A DNA stretch of 64,000 nucleotides, taken from positions 186,001 to 250,000 of the forward strand of contig NZ_QEWQ01000001.1 in NCBI RefSeq assembly GCF_003121845.1, given 5' to 3'. This DNA comes from Ignatzschineria ureiclastica. GTDB lineage: Bacteria > Pseudomonadota > Gammaproteobacteria > Cardiobacteriales > Wohlfahrtiimonadaceae. A program made the translations under genes and the position numbers. Positions 56,322 through 64,000 of this stretch are shown piece after piece (within the stretch, counting starts at the first letter, position 1; every line of letters begins with the position of its first letter). Below the pieces are notes generated by a model. It was not told the DNA's origin, searched no databases, and saw nothing but the letters and a program-made list of their open reading frames with translations.

Positions 56322-56495
56322 CATAGTAAATTGGGTTTAAAAAATAGTTTTAAGTAGCTAGTGTGGGATTTTAAAAGAATATAAAACCTGACTCACCCAT
56401 ACTTGCAAGATGCCGGATAGAACAGCTTCCTTGCCTCGATCAGCCGATGCGCCGGCATTGAAATAATGCCGTATTTTGAGCCGGTCTTACTTATA
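56322..56495 (+). repeat. interspersed MITE-like repeat, long form, copy 11
   Basis: Left end CATAGTAAATTGGGTTTAAA, right end GAGCCGGTCTTACTTATA, core GATGCCGGATAGAAC and GATGCGCCGGCA. It sits across the tehB upstream region. Confidence 0.9.
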
Positions 56496-56784
56496 AGACA
56501 ATGTACCATTAATATTTATTGCGCAATATTGTAACACAATTCACGAAAACTCGGGGTTAAGCCCTCAAGCAAGCTTGATCGCTCTTCCTATCATAGAATC
56601 TCGACACTCGCTCACTGCTTATTCTGTTCTACTACTGATCCTCTACGGCTCGCTCCCTAGGACTCTTCTTTATCATTGCAACTTTAGATACACTAAAGGC
56701 ATAATCATCAATAATCACCACAGATGATCACCATCAATCATAATGATCAAGCCCCAAAATTGAAGATCAGGCAAGGAACTACTT
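56496..56784. other. intergenic region upstream of ghrA
   Basis: About 290 bases, less AT-rich in the first half, with no open frame of note. CAAGCAAGCTTG near 56568 is a short palindrome. Nothing else is seen. Confidence 0.4.
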
Positions 56785-57795
56785 ATGGAACAAGCCACTA
56801 ACAATGCGTTAAATATTCTCTATCTTACCGAAAATGGTCGAGGATTTGATCGTTGGCAGGCGATGTTTACGAAGCGCCATCTCAATAATAATCTCAATAA
56901 TAATCTCAATACCGAGATAACACTGAATTTAATTAATTATCAAGATATTACCGATATCGAGCAATTTGATTTTGCCGGCATTGATGTGGTGCTTGCTTGG
57001 AAACCGCCTCGGGGAATCTTTCCACGTCTAACCCATCTTAAACTCATTCAATCCTTAGGAATGGGCGTTGACCATCTCTTTGCGTGCCCTGATTTGCCGT
57101 CAGAAATTCCTATTGCGCGCATTATCGATCAAGATATGATTACCCAAATGGAAGAGTATTGCTTATATGGCACACTCACCGCTTTCCGGCAATTTCAACG
57201 TTATCAAAAACAGCAACAAGAATCCTTTTGGCAACCGCTTCCCCGTCATCGTCATTCAGAGTTTCAAATTGGGATTTTAGGCTTGGGGGAACTGGGATTA
57301 TCGGTCGCTAAAAGACTCTATCAAAATGGTTTCACAGCGCTAAGAGGCTGGGCGAGAAGTGAAAAATCGATCGATTTTCTCAAGAGCTTCGCCGGCGAAT
57401 CCACACTAGATCAGTTCGCCTCTGAGCTGGATCTTCTGATCTGTCTATTGCCCTTAACGCCAGAAACACAAGGAATTTTAAATCAGTCACTCTTTGCCCA
57501 ACTCAAACAAGGGGCTTACCTCATTAATCCTGCGCGCGGGGATCATCTTATTGAAACCGATCTCCTCTCAGCCATCGATCAGGGGCAACTCTCCGGTGCG
57601 CTTCTTGATGTCTTCTCTACAGAACCCTTGCCGGAAAATCATCCTTTTTGGCATTCTTCCGAGCTGATTATTACGCCCCACGTTGCTGCCTCAACTAACC
57701 CTGATACCGCTACAACGCAAGTATTAGAGAATATTACCAGAGTGATCGCCGGCGAATTACCTCACAATGCTATCAATCCACAACGAGGTTATTAA
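56785..57795 (+). CDS. ghrA: glyoxylate/hydroxypyruvate reductase A-like dehydrogenase
   Basis: The 336-residue D-2-hydroxyacid dehydrogenase has the NAD(P) motif ILGLGELGLSVAKRL and a GhrA-type ARSEKS that favours NADPH. Catalytic Arg is in NPARGDHL, Glu in FSTEPLPENHPFW and His in TPHVAAST. It would reduce glyoxylate and hydroxypyruvate. Near residue 36 a small tandem repeat (NNNLNNNLN) is encoded by a 15-base DNA duplication. AAGGAACTACTT precedes the ATG. Confidence 0.9.
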   Translation: MEQATNNALNILYLTENGRGFDRWQAMFTKRHLNNNLNNNLNTEITLNLINYQDITDIEQFDFAGIDVVLAWKPPRGIFPRLTHLKLIQSLGMGVDHLFACPDLPSEIPIARIIDQDMITQMEEYCLYGTLTAFRQFQRYQKQQQESFWQPLPRHRHSEFQIGILGLGELGLSVAKRLYQNGFTALRGWARSEKSIDFLKSFAGESTLDQFASELDLLICLLPLTPETQGILNQSLFAQLKQGAYLINPARGDHLIETDLLSAIDQGQLSGALLDVFSTEPLPENHPFWHSSELIITPHVAASTNPDTATTQVLENITRVIAGELPHNAINPQRGY

Positions 57796-57958
57796 CTGCC
57801 TCTTAACTACCGCTTGACCATTTTCGAGAATAGATGCACTACGGATTCGCTATATTAGCTCTTGATAATTTATGATATATTTAGACAATCAATGTGTGAA
57901 ACACTTCTTTTTGAAGTCTTTCCACTAAAATAATTCACTCGCTAAAAGGTTCTGTACG

Positions 57959-58216
57959 ATGTTAGCCCTCAATAAATTTATGTTTTACGCTGGAATGATT
58001 ATCTCACTGATCGGAACATTGATCGGGATTCCGGTATTAATCTTTGGTTCACAAAAAATCGGCATCTATCTTGTGACGATCTGTGTTCCTTTCGGCTTTC
58101 TGCTCTGGTTTACCGGATTTGTGGCTTATACCTTTTTACGCCCTAACGATATGCGTCGCAAAGATGATCAAGCCCATAGTGAAGCAGAACAGTATCAACG
58201 TCGCGTGCCGGATTAA
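57959..58216 (+). CDS. small two-helix membrane protein of unknown function
   Basis: The 85-residue product has hydrophobic segments at about 10-29 (GMIISLIGTLIGIPVLIFG) and 35-59 (GIYLVTICVPFGFLLWFTGFV), then a charged tail DMRRKDDQAHSEAEQYQRR. It has its own terminator. No family recognised. Confidence 0.65.
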   Translation: MLALNKFMFYAGMIISLIGTLIGIPVLIFGSQKIGIYLVTICVPFGFLLWFTGFVAYTFLRPNDMRRKDDQAHSEAEQYQRRVPD

Positions 58217-58241
58217 TGACAAAAGTTATCTCAAGAAAAGC

Positions 58242-58275
58242 AAAAGGATAGATTCATTGAAAATCTATCCTTTTT
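58242..58275. terminator. hairpin terminator between convergent genes
   Basis: AAAGGATAGATT pairs with AATCTATCCTTT, then TTT. It ends the small membrane-protein transcript and may also serve rlmB from the other side. Confidence 0.85.
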
Positions 58276-58337
58276 TATCTCTGCTCATTACTGACCCAAT
58301 TAATCGCTTGATTCCTTGAGCGAATATCCGATTGAGG

Positions 58338-59087
58338 CTATTTACCCAAATGACGTTGACGATAAGCCTCGGCTAATGTGACGCCCGTTGCCACTGAAAC
58401 ATTAAGGCTTTCGATCTCCCCTTCCATCGGGATCTTCACGATAAAATCACAATTCTTCTCCGTCAAACGACGCATTCCCGATCCTTCTGAGCCCATCACA
58501 ATCGCTAACGGCCCCCGAAAATCCGCAGTAAAAATGGTCGTATCCCCGCCGCCGGCAAGCCCTGAAACCCAAATACCGCGCGCTTTGATCTTCTCTAACA
58601 TTCGAGAAAGATTCGTCACTTCAATAAAAGGCACACGTTCAGAGCTACCACTCGATACTTTACGCACAATCGGCGTTAAAGAACAGGCATTATCTTTCGG
58701 TACAATCACCGCATCTACACCAAAGGCTTCGGCACTGCGTAGACAAGCCCCCACATTATGGGGATCTTGGACTTCATCTAAGATCAAGAGAAAAGGATGC
58801 TCCCCTGCTTGATCAATCTCATCGAGCAATTTATAGAGGAATTCTTCCCCCTCCGGCGCACGGACTTCAATCAGCGCAAGCACGCCTTGATGACGGCTAT
58901 CAGGCATCTGTTGGTCAAGTGTCGCACTATCAACACGCTCTACTTTAATATGGAATTGTTCTGCTAAAAGATAAAATTCCTGCATTCGCTTATCTTTACG
59001 GCTTGGATCAAGCATCACTCGAATCACTCGATCTTCTCTAATTGCCGCTTCTACTGCGTGAAATCCATAAATCCACTCTTGTGCCAT
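58338..59087 (-). CDS. rlmB: 23S rRNA Gm2251 2'-O-methyltransferase
   Basis: The 249-residue SpoU family enzyme begins WIYGFHAVEAAIRED. LILDEVQDPHNVGACLRSAEAFG is motif 1, IVMGSEGSGMRRL motif 2 and IPMEGEIESLNVSVATGVTLAEA motif 3. It methylates G2251 in the ribosomal P-loop. No rnr gene is next to it. Confidence 0.96.
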   Translation of the reverse strand: MAQEWIYGFHAVEAAIREDRVIRVMLDPSRKDKRMQEFYLLAEQFHIKVERVDSATLDQQMPDSRHQGVLALIEVRAPEGEEFLYKLLDEIDQAGEHPFLLILDEVQDPHNVGACLRSAEAFGVDAVIVPKDNACSLTPIVRKVSSGSSERVPFIEVTNLSRMLEKIKARGIWVSGLAGGGDTTIFTADFRGPLAIVMGSEGSGMRRLTEKNCDFIVKIPMEGEIESLNVSVATGVTLAEAYRQRHLGK

Positions 59088-59475
59088 AATAACTGCTCAT
59101 CCCTTTTTCGCCCGCCGGCGATGATCTACTGATACTGATGAATAAATAATGAAAAATAAAGAAGCGTTAATCATACACCGATTGTCAGATTATTTCTAAC
59201 TCATACCATGAAACCCTTTGAACGCTAATTCTAGCAATCAAATGATCCGATTTTTCACCCTATTTTCATCTTATTTTCATATTGTTCTCAATCAATTTTG
59301 ATCTTCCAAAATATTGGAAATGTCTCTTTAAAATACTCATAAAATCAAATTGTAGAACAACTATTTACCTTTTTGTAAATTTAAAACAATTTATATTTTT
59401 CTATATTTAGATTTATCAATAAAATGCTCTATAATAGCCCTACTTATTATTTTGTAATTTCCAAGAGGGCTTTAT
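59088..59475 (+). promoter_or_regulatory. regulatory region upstream of cioAB
   Basis: This 388-base AT-rich region lies between divergent rlmB and cioA. TATAAT at 59430-59435, with a weak -35 TTTAGA at 59406, is the likely promoter. TTGTTCTCAATCAA at 59282-59295 differs by one base from the FNR/ANR consensus TTGATnnnnATCAA, but it is about 150 bases before the predicted start of transcription. Oxygen control would make sense for a bd oxidase; it is inference. Confidence 0.4.
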
Positions 59476-60804
59476 ATGGAACTCGATCCTATAGTACTCG
59501 CGCGAATACAGTTCGCCATTAACATTACGTTTCACATTATCTTCCCTAGTATCAATATTGCACTTGCCTGGATATTGCTCTTCTTTAAACTGCGTTATGA
59601 GAAGACCAACAATCAGCAATGGCTCAATGCTTACAACTTCTGGGTTAAAATCTTTGCTCTAAGCTTTGCTATCGGCGTTGTCACCGGCGTCACTATGAGC
59701 TTCCAATTTGGGACTAACTGGCCTGGATTTATGGAACACGTGGGCAATATTGCAGGTCCATTATTAGGCTATGAAGTACTCACTGCATTCTTCCTAGAAG
59801 CAACATTCCTTGGGGTGATGCTCTTTGGGCAGAAACGTGTTTCTCCTTTTATTCACAACCTCGCGACTTTCTTAGTGGCGGTCGGAACCACTTTGTCTGC
59901 TTTTTGGATTATTGCACTCAACTCTTGGATGCAAACTCCCGCAGGCTACGAGATGATTGATGGTGTTGCACACGTGACGAGCTGGTGGGATGCGATCTTT
60001 ACCCCTTCATTCTTAACACGCCTTGCCCATATGTTACTCGCTTCAGGCTTAACCGCTGCATTCTTAGTGGCAGGGATCTCTGCCTATAAGATTATGAAAG
60101 GCGACCCTTCAGAAGCAAGCCGTAAAGCACTGAATGTGGGTGTAATTGTGGCGGCTATCTTAATCCCTATTCAAATCTTTATTGGCGACCAATCAGGGCT
60201 TTTAGTCTTAAAACATCAGCCGGATAAGTTAGCGGCCATTGAAGCCATTTGGGATACCGAAGCACCTATGGCATTTAATGTAATTGCTTTCCCCAATGAA
60301 GAGACGCGCAGTAATGACTTTGCCCTGTCTATCCCTCATTTAGGAAGCTTAATCTTAACCCATAGTTGGGATGGCCAAGTTCTCGGATTGAATGAATTTA
60401 AAGAGCATCCGCCGGTTGCGATCGTCTTCTGGAGCTTTAGAATCATGGTGGGTATTGGTTTATTAATGCTCCTCACTTCTTGGATCGGTGCTGTGCAGTT
60501 AATGCGCCGGAAAGAGATTGGCCGGAAGATGATTCGTGTCTTTTTTATGATGACATTCTCAGGCTGGGTTGCGGTTATCTTTGGCTGGTACACTACTGAA
60601 ATTGGGCGTCAACCTTGGATTGTCTACGACCTCATCAAGACAGCGGATGCCGTTGCCCCCCATGGCGTTTCAGTCATGATTCCATCGTTACTGATCTATT
60701 CTTTAATTTATCTATTTGTCCTCGTCAGCTACTTATCAGTTCTCTTCTACATGATTAATAAGACTGTTAAGCGCAATATTGCTGCAGAACAACAAGGAGC
60801 GTAA
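59476..60804 (+). CDS. cioA: bd-type quinol oxidase subunit I, cyanide-insensitive (short Q-loop) type
   Basis: The 442-residue product is about 80 residues shorter than E. coli CydA, because the Q-loop is short. Nine or so transmembrane segments are present. Haem ligands expected are His in RIQFAINITFHIIFP (b595 ligand) and His in RLAHMLLASGL (b558), plus a Met of the Q-loop side. The GRQPW motif is kept in TEIGRQPWIVYDLIKT. It oxidises quinol and reduces oxygen without pumping protons. It is cotranscribed with cioB (three bases apart). Confidence 0.93.
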   Translation: MELDPIVLARIQFAINITFHIIFPSINIALAWILLFFKLRYEKTNNQQWLNAYNFWVKIFALSFAIGVVTGVTMSFQFGTNWPGFMEHVGNIAGPLLGYEVLTAFFLEATFLGVMLFGQKRVSPFIHNLATFLVAVGTTLSAFWIIALNSWMQTPAGYEMIDGVAHVTSWWDAIFTPSFLTRLAHMLLASGLTAAFLVAGISAYKIMKGDPSEASRKALNVGVIVAAILIPIQIFIGDQSGLLVLKHQPDKLAAIEAIWDTEAPMAFNVIAFPNEETRSNDFALSIPHLGSLILTHSWDGQVLGLNEFKEHPPVAIVFWSFRIMVGIGLLMLLTSWIGAVQLMRRKEIGRKMIRVFFMMTFSGWVAVIFGWYTTEIGRQPWIVYDLIKTADAVAPHGVSVMIPSLLIYSLIYLFVLVSYLSVLFYMINKTVKRNIAAEQQGA

Positions 60805-60807
60805 ATC

Positions 60808-61818
60808 ATGGATGCTGCTACAATTTTACCCGTAATATTTGCCGGCCTGATGGCGGCAGCTGTTTTCTTCTATATTATCTTCGATGGTTACGATCTCGGC
60901 GTTGGGATTCTCTTCCCGTTTATGCGTAAGCGAGAAGATCGAGATCAAATGGTCGCAACGGTTGATCCTTTCTGGGATGCCAATGAGACTTGGATTGTGT
61001 TAGGAATTGGAGTCATCTTTATCGCCTTCCCGAAAGCCTATGGGGATATTCTTGTGACACTCTATATTCCAACGGTCTTAATGCTCGGTGGACTGATTAT
61101 TCGCGGGGCGGCTTTTGACTTCCGTAATACCGCGCAAGAGCATCGTAAAATCCTTTGGGATCGACTCTTCTGCTTCGGCTCTTACCTTGCCACAATGTCT
61201 CAAGGGGTGATGATCGGGATTTATGCTACAGGCCTTGAACATACTGTCGCTAACTGGATCTTCGCACTCTGCGTGGGCGTTGCTGTCTGCTTTGGTTATG
61301 CGTTATTAGGCTCAGCGTGGCTTATTTTTAAGGCAGAAGGACATATTCGTCTTTTTGCAGCAAAAGCTATTCGTCACTCCATCTTCCTCGCATTCTTGGC
61401 AATTATCCTCGTTTCTGTCGGTATGCCGTATACAAGCCCGATTGTCTATGAGAAATGGTTCTCTTATCCGCACCTACTCTATCTCATGCCTATTCCTGCG
61501 GCTTGTGTGATCTTTGCTTTCATCATCTTTATGGTGACAAAATTTATCGAATCAGATACCACTTACAAGTATGATTGGGTCCCTTACCTCTTCTCAGTCT
61601 TGATCGTACTCTGTACCTTCATCGGCTTTGGTTATAGTATTTTCCCAGATATTATTCTTGGAAAACTCACTATTTGGGAAGCAAGTTCAGCCCCTAAATC
61701 ACTCGAATTCACCCTTTGGGGTGTTGCGATTGTTTTACCCCTGATCTTGATCTATACATTCTATGTTCATAAGATCTTTGGCGGTAAAATCAGACCTCAT
61801 GATCATGATGGCTATTAA
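60808..61818 (+). CDS. cioB: bd-type quinol oxidase subunit II
   Basis: The 336-residue membrane protein has about eight helices. FYIIFDGYDLGVGIL and PFWDANETWIVLGIG are CydB/CioB signatures. It completes the bd oxidase core with CioA. No small CydX-like frame follows before the terminator. AAGGAG precedes the start. Confidence 0.94.
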   Translation: MDAATILPVIFAGLMAAAVFFYIIFDGYDLGVGILFPFMRKREDRDQMVATVDPFWDANETWIVLGIGVIFIAFPKAYGDILVTLYIPTVLMLGGLIIRGAAFDFRNTAQEHRKILWDRLFCFGSYLATMSQGVMIGIYATGLEHTVANWIFALCVGVAVCFGYALLGSAWLIFKAEGHIRLFAAKAIRHSIFLAFLAIILVSVGMPYTSPIVYEKWFSYPHLLYLMPIPAACVIFAFIIFMVTKFIESDTTYKYDWVPYLFSVLIVLCTFIGFGYSIFPDIILGKLTIWEASSAPKSLEFTLWGVAIVLPLILIYTFYVHKIFGGKIRPHDHDGY

Positions 61819-61859
61819 TCACTTAGTAGAAGATTAGTGACAATTCATCATAATGATAG

Positions 61860-61888
61860 AAAGGGTTACCACGGGTAGCCCTTTTTTG
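61860..61888 (+). terminator. terminator after cioB
   Basis: AAGGGTTACC pairs with GGTAGCCCTT (one mismatch) around a loop of three bases, followed by TTTTTT. Confidence 0.85.
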
Positions 61889-62095
61889 TAGATTTCTATT
61901 TATTAAAAATAAGAATAGTCATCCCATCGCCGGGGCGAATAATCCCGTTCTTCCAATAATCCCGCGCCGGCAGTTGAGGCATCTATCAATCCTCCGATAT
62001 TCCAGTCGATCGAAAAGCTTTAAGCTTCTCACCTGCGGGCGCTCGCTCTGTCTGGATTTGCAACCATTCCCTCCCGCCGTGAGTAAGCCTCTATT
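61889..62095. other. unexplained intergenic DNA between cioB terminator and repeat copy 12
   Basis: About 205 bases, richer in G+C than the other spacers and with no open frame worth calling. AATAATCCCG occurs twice near 61940-61970. No known element is recognised. Confidence 0.35.
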
Positions 62096-62226
62096 TATAG
62101 TAAATTTGGTTTAAGAAAAATGATTTTAAACAACACTTGCAAGATGCCGGATAGAACAGCTTTCGCACTTCTTACAACTGATGCGCCGGCATTTTAATAA
62201 GTTTATTTTGAACCGATTTCACTATA
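62096..62226 (+). repeat. interspersed MITE-like repeat, short form, copy 12
   Basis: Ends TATAGTAAATTTGGTTTAAG and GAACCGATTTCACTATA. The 43-base segment is missing, as in copies 6, 8 and 9. Core GATGCCGGATAGAAC and GATGCGCCGGCA are intact. Confidence 0.93.
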
Positions 62227-62293
62227 AATAACTCAGAAGATTGATCCCGTCGTCGGTAGTTGGAGCTTTTTTTACACTTAAATCTAAGGCATT

Positions 62294-62328
62294 AAAAAAG
62301 CCCAAGTATTTAAAATACTTAGGCTTTC
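62294..62328 (-). terminator. terminator after fbaA
   Basis: AAGCCcAAGTATT pairs with AATACTTaGGCTT, and the minus strand continues TTTTTTAAT. It lies 61 bases past the fbaA stop. Confidence 0.85.
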
Positions 62329-62388
62329 TCATTGATCATTGACCGCTAACAACGGTTATACAATCAATTGAATTGTAATAAGTAATTA

Positions 62389-63474
62389 TTAGTTACGATT
62401 CATACCATTCAAATCTTCATACGCGACTAATACACGTTTCACAAGGCTCTCTTGACCTTTACGAAGCCAAGCGCGTGGATCGTAGTAAGCTTTATTTGGA
62501 CCAAATGGATCTTTTGGATTACCCAATTGAGATTGAAGATAACCTTCATTCTCTTTGTAGTAGTTCAATACGCCTTCCCAAGTTGCCCATTGTGTATCGG
62601 TGTCAATATTCATCTTGATCACGCCATAACTAATCGCATCACGAATATCTTTCAAATCTGAACCTGAACCACCATGGAATACGAAGTTCAATGGTTTTTC
62701 ACCTAAATTGAATTTCTCCGCCACATATTTTTGTGAGTTATCAAGAATGATGGGTTTCAGCTCAACATTTCCTGGTTTATAAACACCATGCACGTTACCG
62801 AAAGAAGCCGCAATAGTGAATCGTGGGCTCACCTTGCTCAATTCTTCATAAGCATAAGCAACATCTTCAGGTTGAGTGTAGAGAAGCGCATTATCTACTG
62901 ATGAATTATCAACGCCATCTTCTTCACCGCCGGTGATGCCTAACTCGATTTCAAGTGTCATCCCCATTTTCGCAAGGCGCTCAAGATATTTTGCACAAGT
63001 TGCGATATTATCTTCTAAAGTATCTTCAGAAAGATCAATCATATGAGATGAAAAGAGCGGTTTACCTGTTTCTGCGTAGAATTTTTCACCCGCATCTAAT
63101 AAACCATCAATCCAAGGAAGTAATTTACGTGCAGCATGGTCTGTATGTAAAATCACAGGAACACCATAAGCTTCCGCCATAGCGTGTACATGTTTAGCAC
63201 CGGCAACAGCCCCTAATACAGCCGCACCTTGGCCATTGTAGTCTGCTAATTTTAAACCTTTACCGGCATAAAACTGCGCACCACCGTTAGAAAACTGAAT
63301 AATCACAGGTGATTTTGCTTTCGCAGCTGCTTCTAATACCCCATTAATAGATTCAGTATTGACAACATTGATCGCAGGAATCGCAAAGTTATTCTCTTTT
63401 GCAATCGCGAACACTTTTTGTACATCATCTCCAGAGAGAACGCCTGGTTTTACTACATCAAGTACTTTAGTCAT
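62389..63474 (-). CDS. fbaA: class II fructose-bisphosphate aldolase
   Basis: The 361-residue enzyme has the zinc ligands in VILHTDHAARK, TLEIELGITGGEEDG, NVHGVYKPGNVELKP and FVFHGGSGS. The long class IIA form (about 359 in E. coli) fits. It splits fructose 1,6-bisphosphate in glycolysis and makes it in gluconeogenesis. AGGAGT lies before the ATG (minus strand). Confidence 0.97.
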   Translation of the reverse strand: MTKVLDVVKPGVLSGDDVQKVFAIAKENNFAIPAINVVNTESINGVLEAAAKAKSPVIIQFSNGGAQFYAGKGLKLADYNGQGAAVLGAVAGAKHVHAMAEAYGVPVILHTDHAARKLLPWIDGLLDAGEKFYAETGKPLFSSHMIDLSEDTLEDNIATCAKYLERLAKMGMTLEIELGITGGEEDGVDNSSVDNALLYTQPEDVAYAYEELSKVSPRFTIAASFGNVHGVYKPGNVELKPIILDNSQKYVAEKFNLGEKPLNFVFHGGSGSDLKDIRDAISYGVIKMNIDTDTQWATWEGVLNYYKENEGYLQSQLGNPKDPFGPNKAYYDPRAWLRKGQESLVKRVLVAYEDLNGMNRN

Positions 63475-63656
63475 ACTACAACACTCCTACATAAATTGAA
63501 AAACAGTTCTATTTTAACCGATATAAACGCCGATATCTACCGTCTTTTTGCCCCATTTCTCGACGATTCGCCAGATCTTATAACAAAAAAACTACAAGCT
63601 ATTGTCTATATGGAAAAGTTTCTCTATTCGTCAGGTTTTAAATAAATTAAAGCAAA

Positions 63657-63694
63657 TTAAAAGCCATTTATCATCATGATTAAATGGCTTTTAA
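63657..63694. terminator. bidirectional terminator upstream of fbaA, downstream of the aminotransferase
   Basis: AAAAGCCATTTA pairs exactly with TAAATGGCTTTT over a ten-base loop, with A/T-rich flanks on both sides. It ends the minus-strand gene that enters from the right edge. Confidence 0.8.
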
Positions 63695-63810
63695 TTATAA
63701 CATACTACATTCTTAACCTATTGATTTACCGCAATTTCAATCAACCTAATGCCGTTATTTCTGCTATTTTCTTACGCTTAATTTGATAAGCCTTAGGGTA
63801 AAAATCACCG

Positions 63811-64000
63811 CTAGAGTAACCCATCTTTCACAAATAATGCTCTTAGGTTTTCAATCGCCTTCTCCGTCCGCTCTGAATCAACAATCAACCCAAAACGCAC
63901 ATAACCCTCACCACCCTCACCGAAGCCGATACCGGGCGATACGGCTACAGAAGCCTCTTTAATGAGTTTCTCAGCAAATTTCATCGAACCTAACGCTTGA
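63811..64000 (-). CDS. alaC: AlaC-type PLP aminotransferase, C-terminal end (cut by window edge)
   Basis: The minus-strand frame is open from the right edge to a TAG at 63811, about 63 residues. FAEKLIKEASVAVSPGIGFG, then EGYVRFGLIVDSERTEKAIENLRALF and a terminal DGLL match the C-terminus of AlaC/YfdZ-type alanine transaminases; LL-diaminopimelate aminotransferases are similar. The active-site Lys region is outside the window, so the symbol is tentative. Confidence 0.75.
   Translation of the reverse strand, partial: QALGSMKFAEKLIKEASVAVSPGIGFGEGGEGYVRFGLIVDSERTEKAIENLRALFVKDGLL

Noticed and set aside
63418-63645. 75-codon plus-strand frame over the fbaA start
   Set aside because: It overlaps fbaA coding sequence antisense, has no ribosome site and no recognisable composition.

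Overview
This window reads as chromosomal DNA of a low-GC gammaproteobacterium. Gene order in several blocks matches that group: accD-folC-dedD-cvpA, ubiG followed by a yciK-type SDR, yadG-yadH, rsmE-gshB, and yqeY/dnaG/rpoD near each other. The SufU-type scaffold, the short cioA/cioB bd oxidase, the AT-rich spacers and the repeat family suggest a relative of Ignatzschineria/Wohlfahrtiimonas (Cardiobacteriales). That placement is inference; no 16S gene is present.

Layout. 1-1.2 kb: tail of a ybfF-type esterase, tRNA-Leu(CAA), and a YefM-type antitoxin whose YoeB-type toxin partner is broken. 1.3-12.5 kb: DUF1275 membrane protein, sufU-sufT, then accD, folC, a SPOR protein, cvpA, ubiG, an SDR and a pair of M16 peptidase-fold proteins. 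13-24.7 kb: yoaA helicase, plsY, rluB with a long repetitive RNA-binding-like tail, yadGH, mlaA, rsmE, gshB, an M42 peptidase, yicC and tRNA-Arg(CCG). 24.8-29.1 kb: znuA with two His-Asp tracts, glnS and two orphan polar amino-acid permease genes. 29.7-41.7 kb, minus strand: dnaG, yqeY, a secreted protein, dusA, rpoD, a divergent RpoS-like sigma factor, a MalY/PatB-type lyase and pepD. 42-45 kb: modA, modB and a shortened modC. 45-48 kb: two unrecognised envelope proteins and a MATE exporter. 48.6-56.3 kb: recD, recB, an Smr protein and tehB, all minus. 56.8-64 kb: ghrA, a small membrane protein, rlmB, cioAB, fbaA, and the end of an alaC-type aminotransferase.

The most striking structure is a family of short interspersed repeats. 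There are 12 recognisable copies, either about 175 bp or about 131 bp long, bounded by imperfect inverted repeats starting TATAGTAA and ending TTACTATA, with an inner GC-rich hairpin. One copy lies near 2 kb and eleven lie between 29 and 62.3 kb, always between genes. They look like non-autonomous (MITE-like) elements. They separate modA from modB, sit against the starts of dnaG and tehB, and twice begin within a few bases of a terminator T-tract. No transposase that could mobilise them is present here.

The second item of note is the RpoS-like sigma factor beside rpoD. It carries changes at residues known in E. coli sigma70 to read the -10 and -35 elements, so it may have its own promoter specificity.
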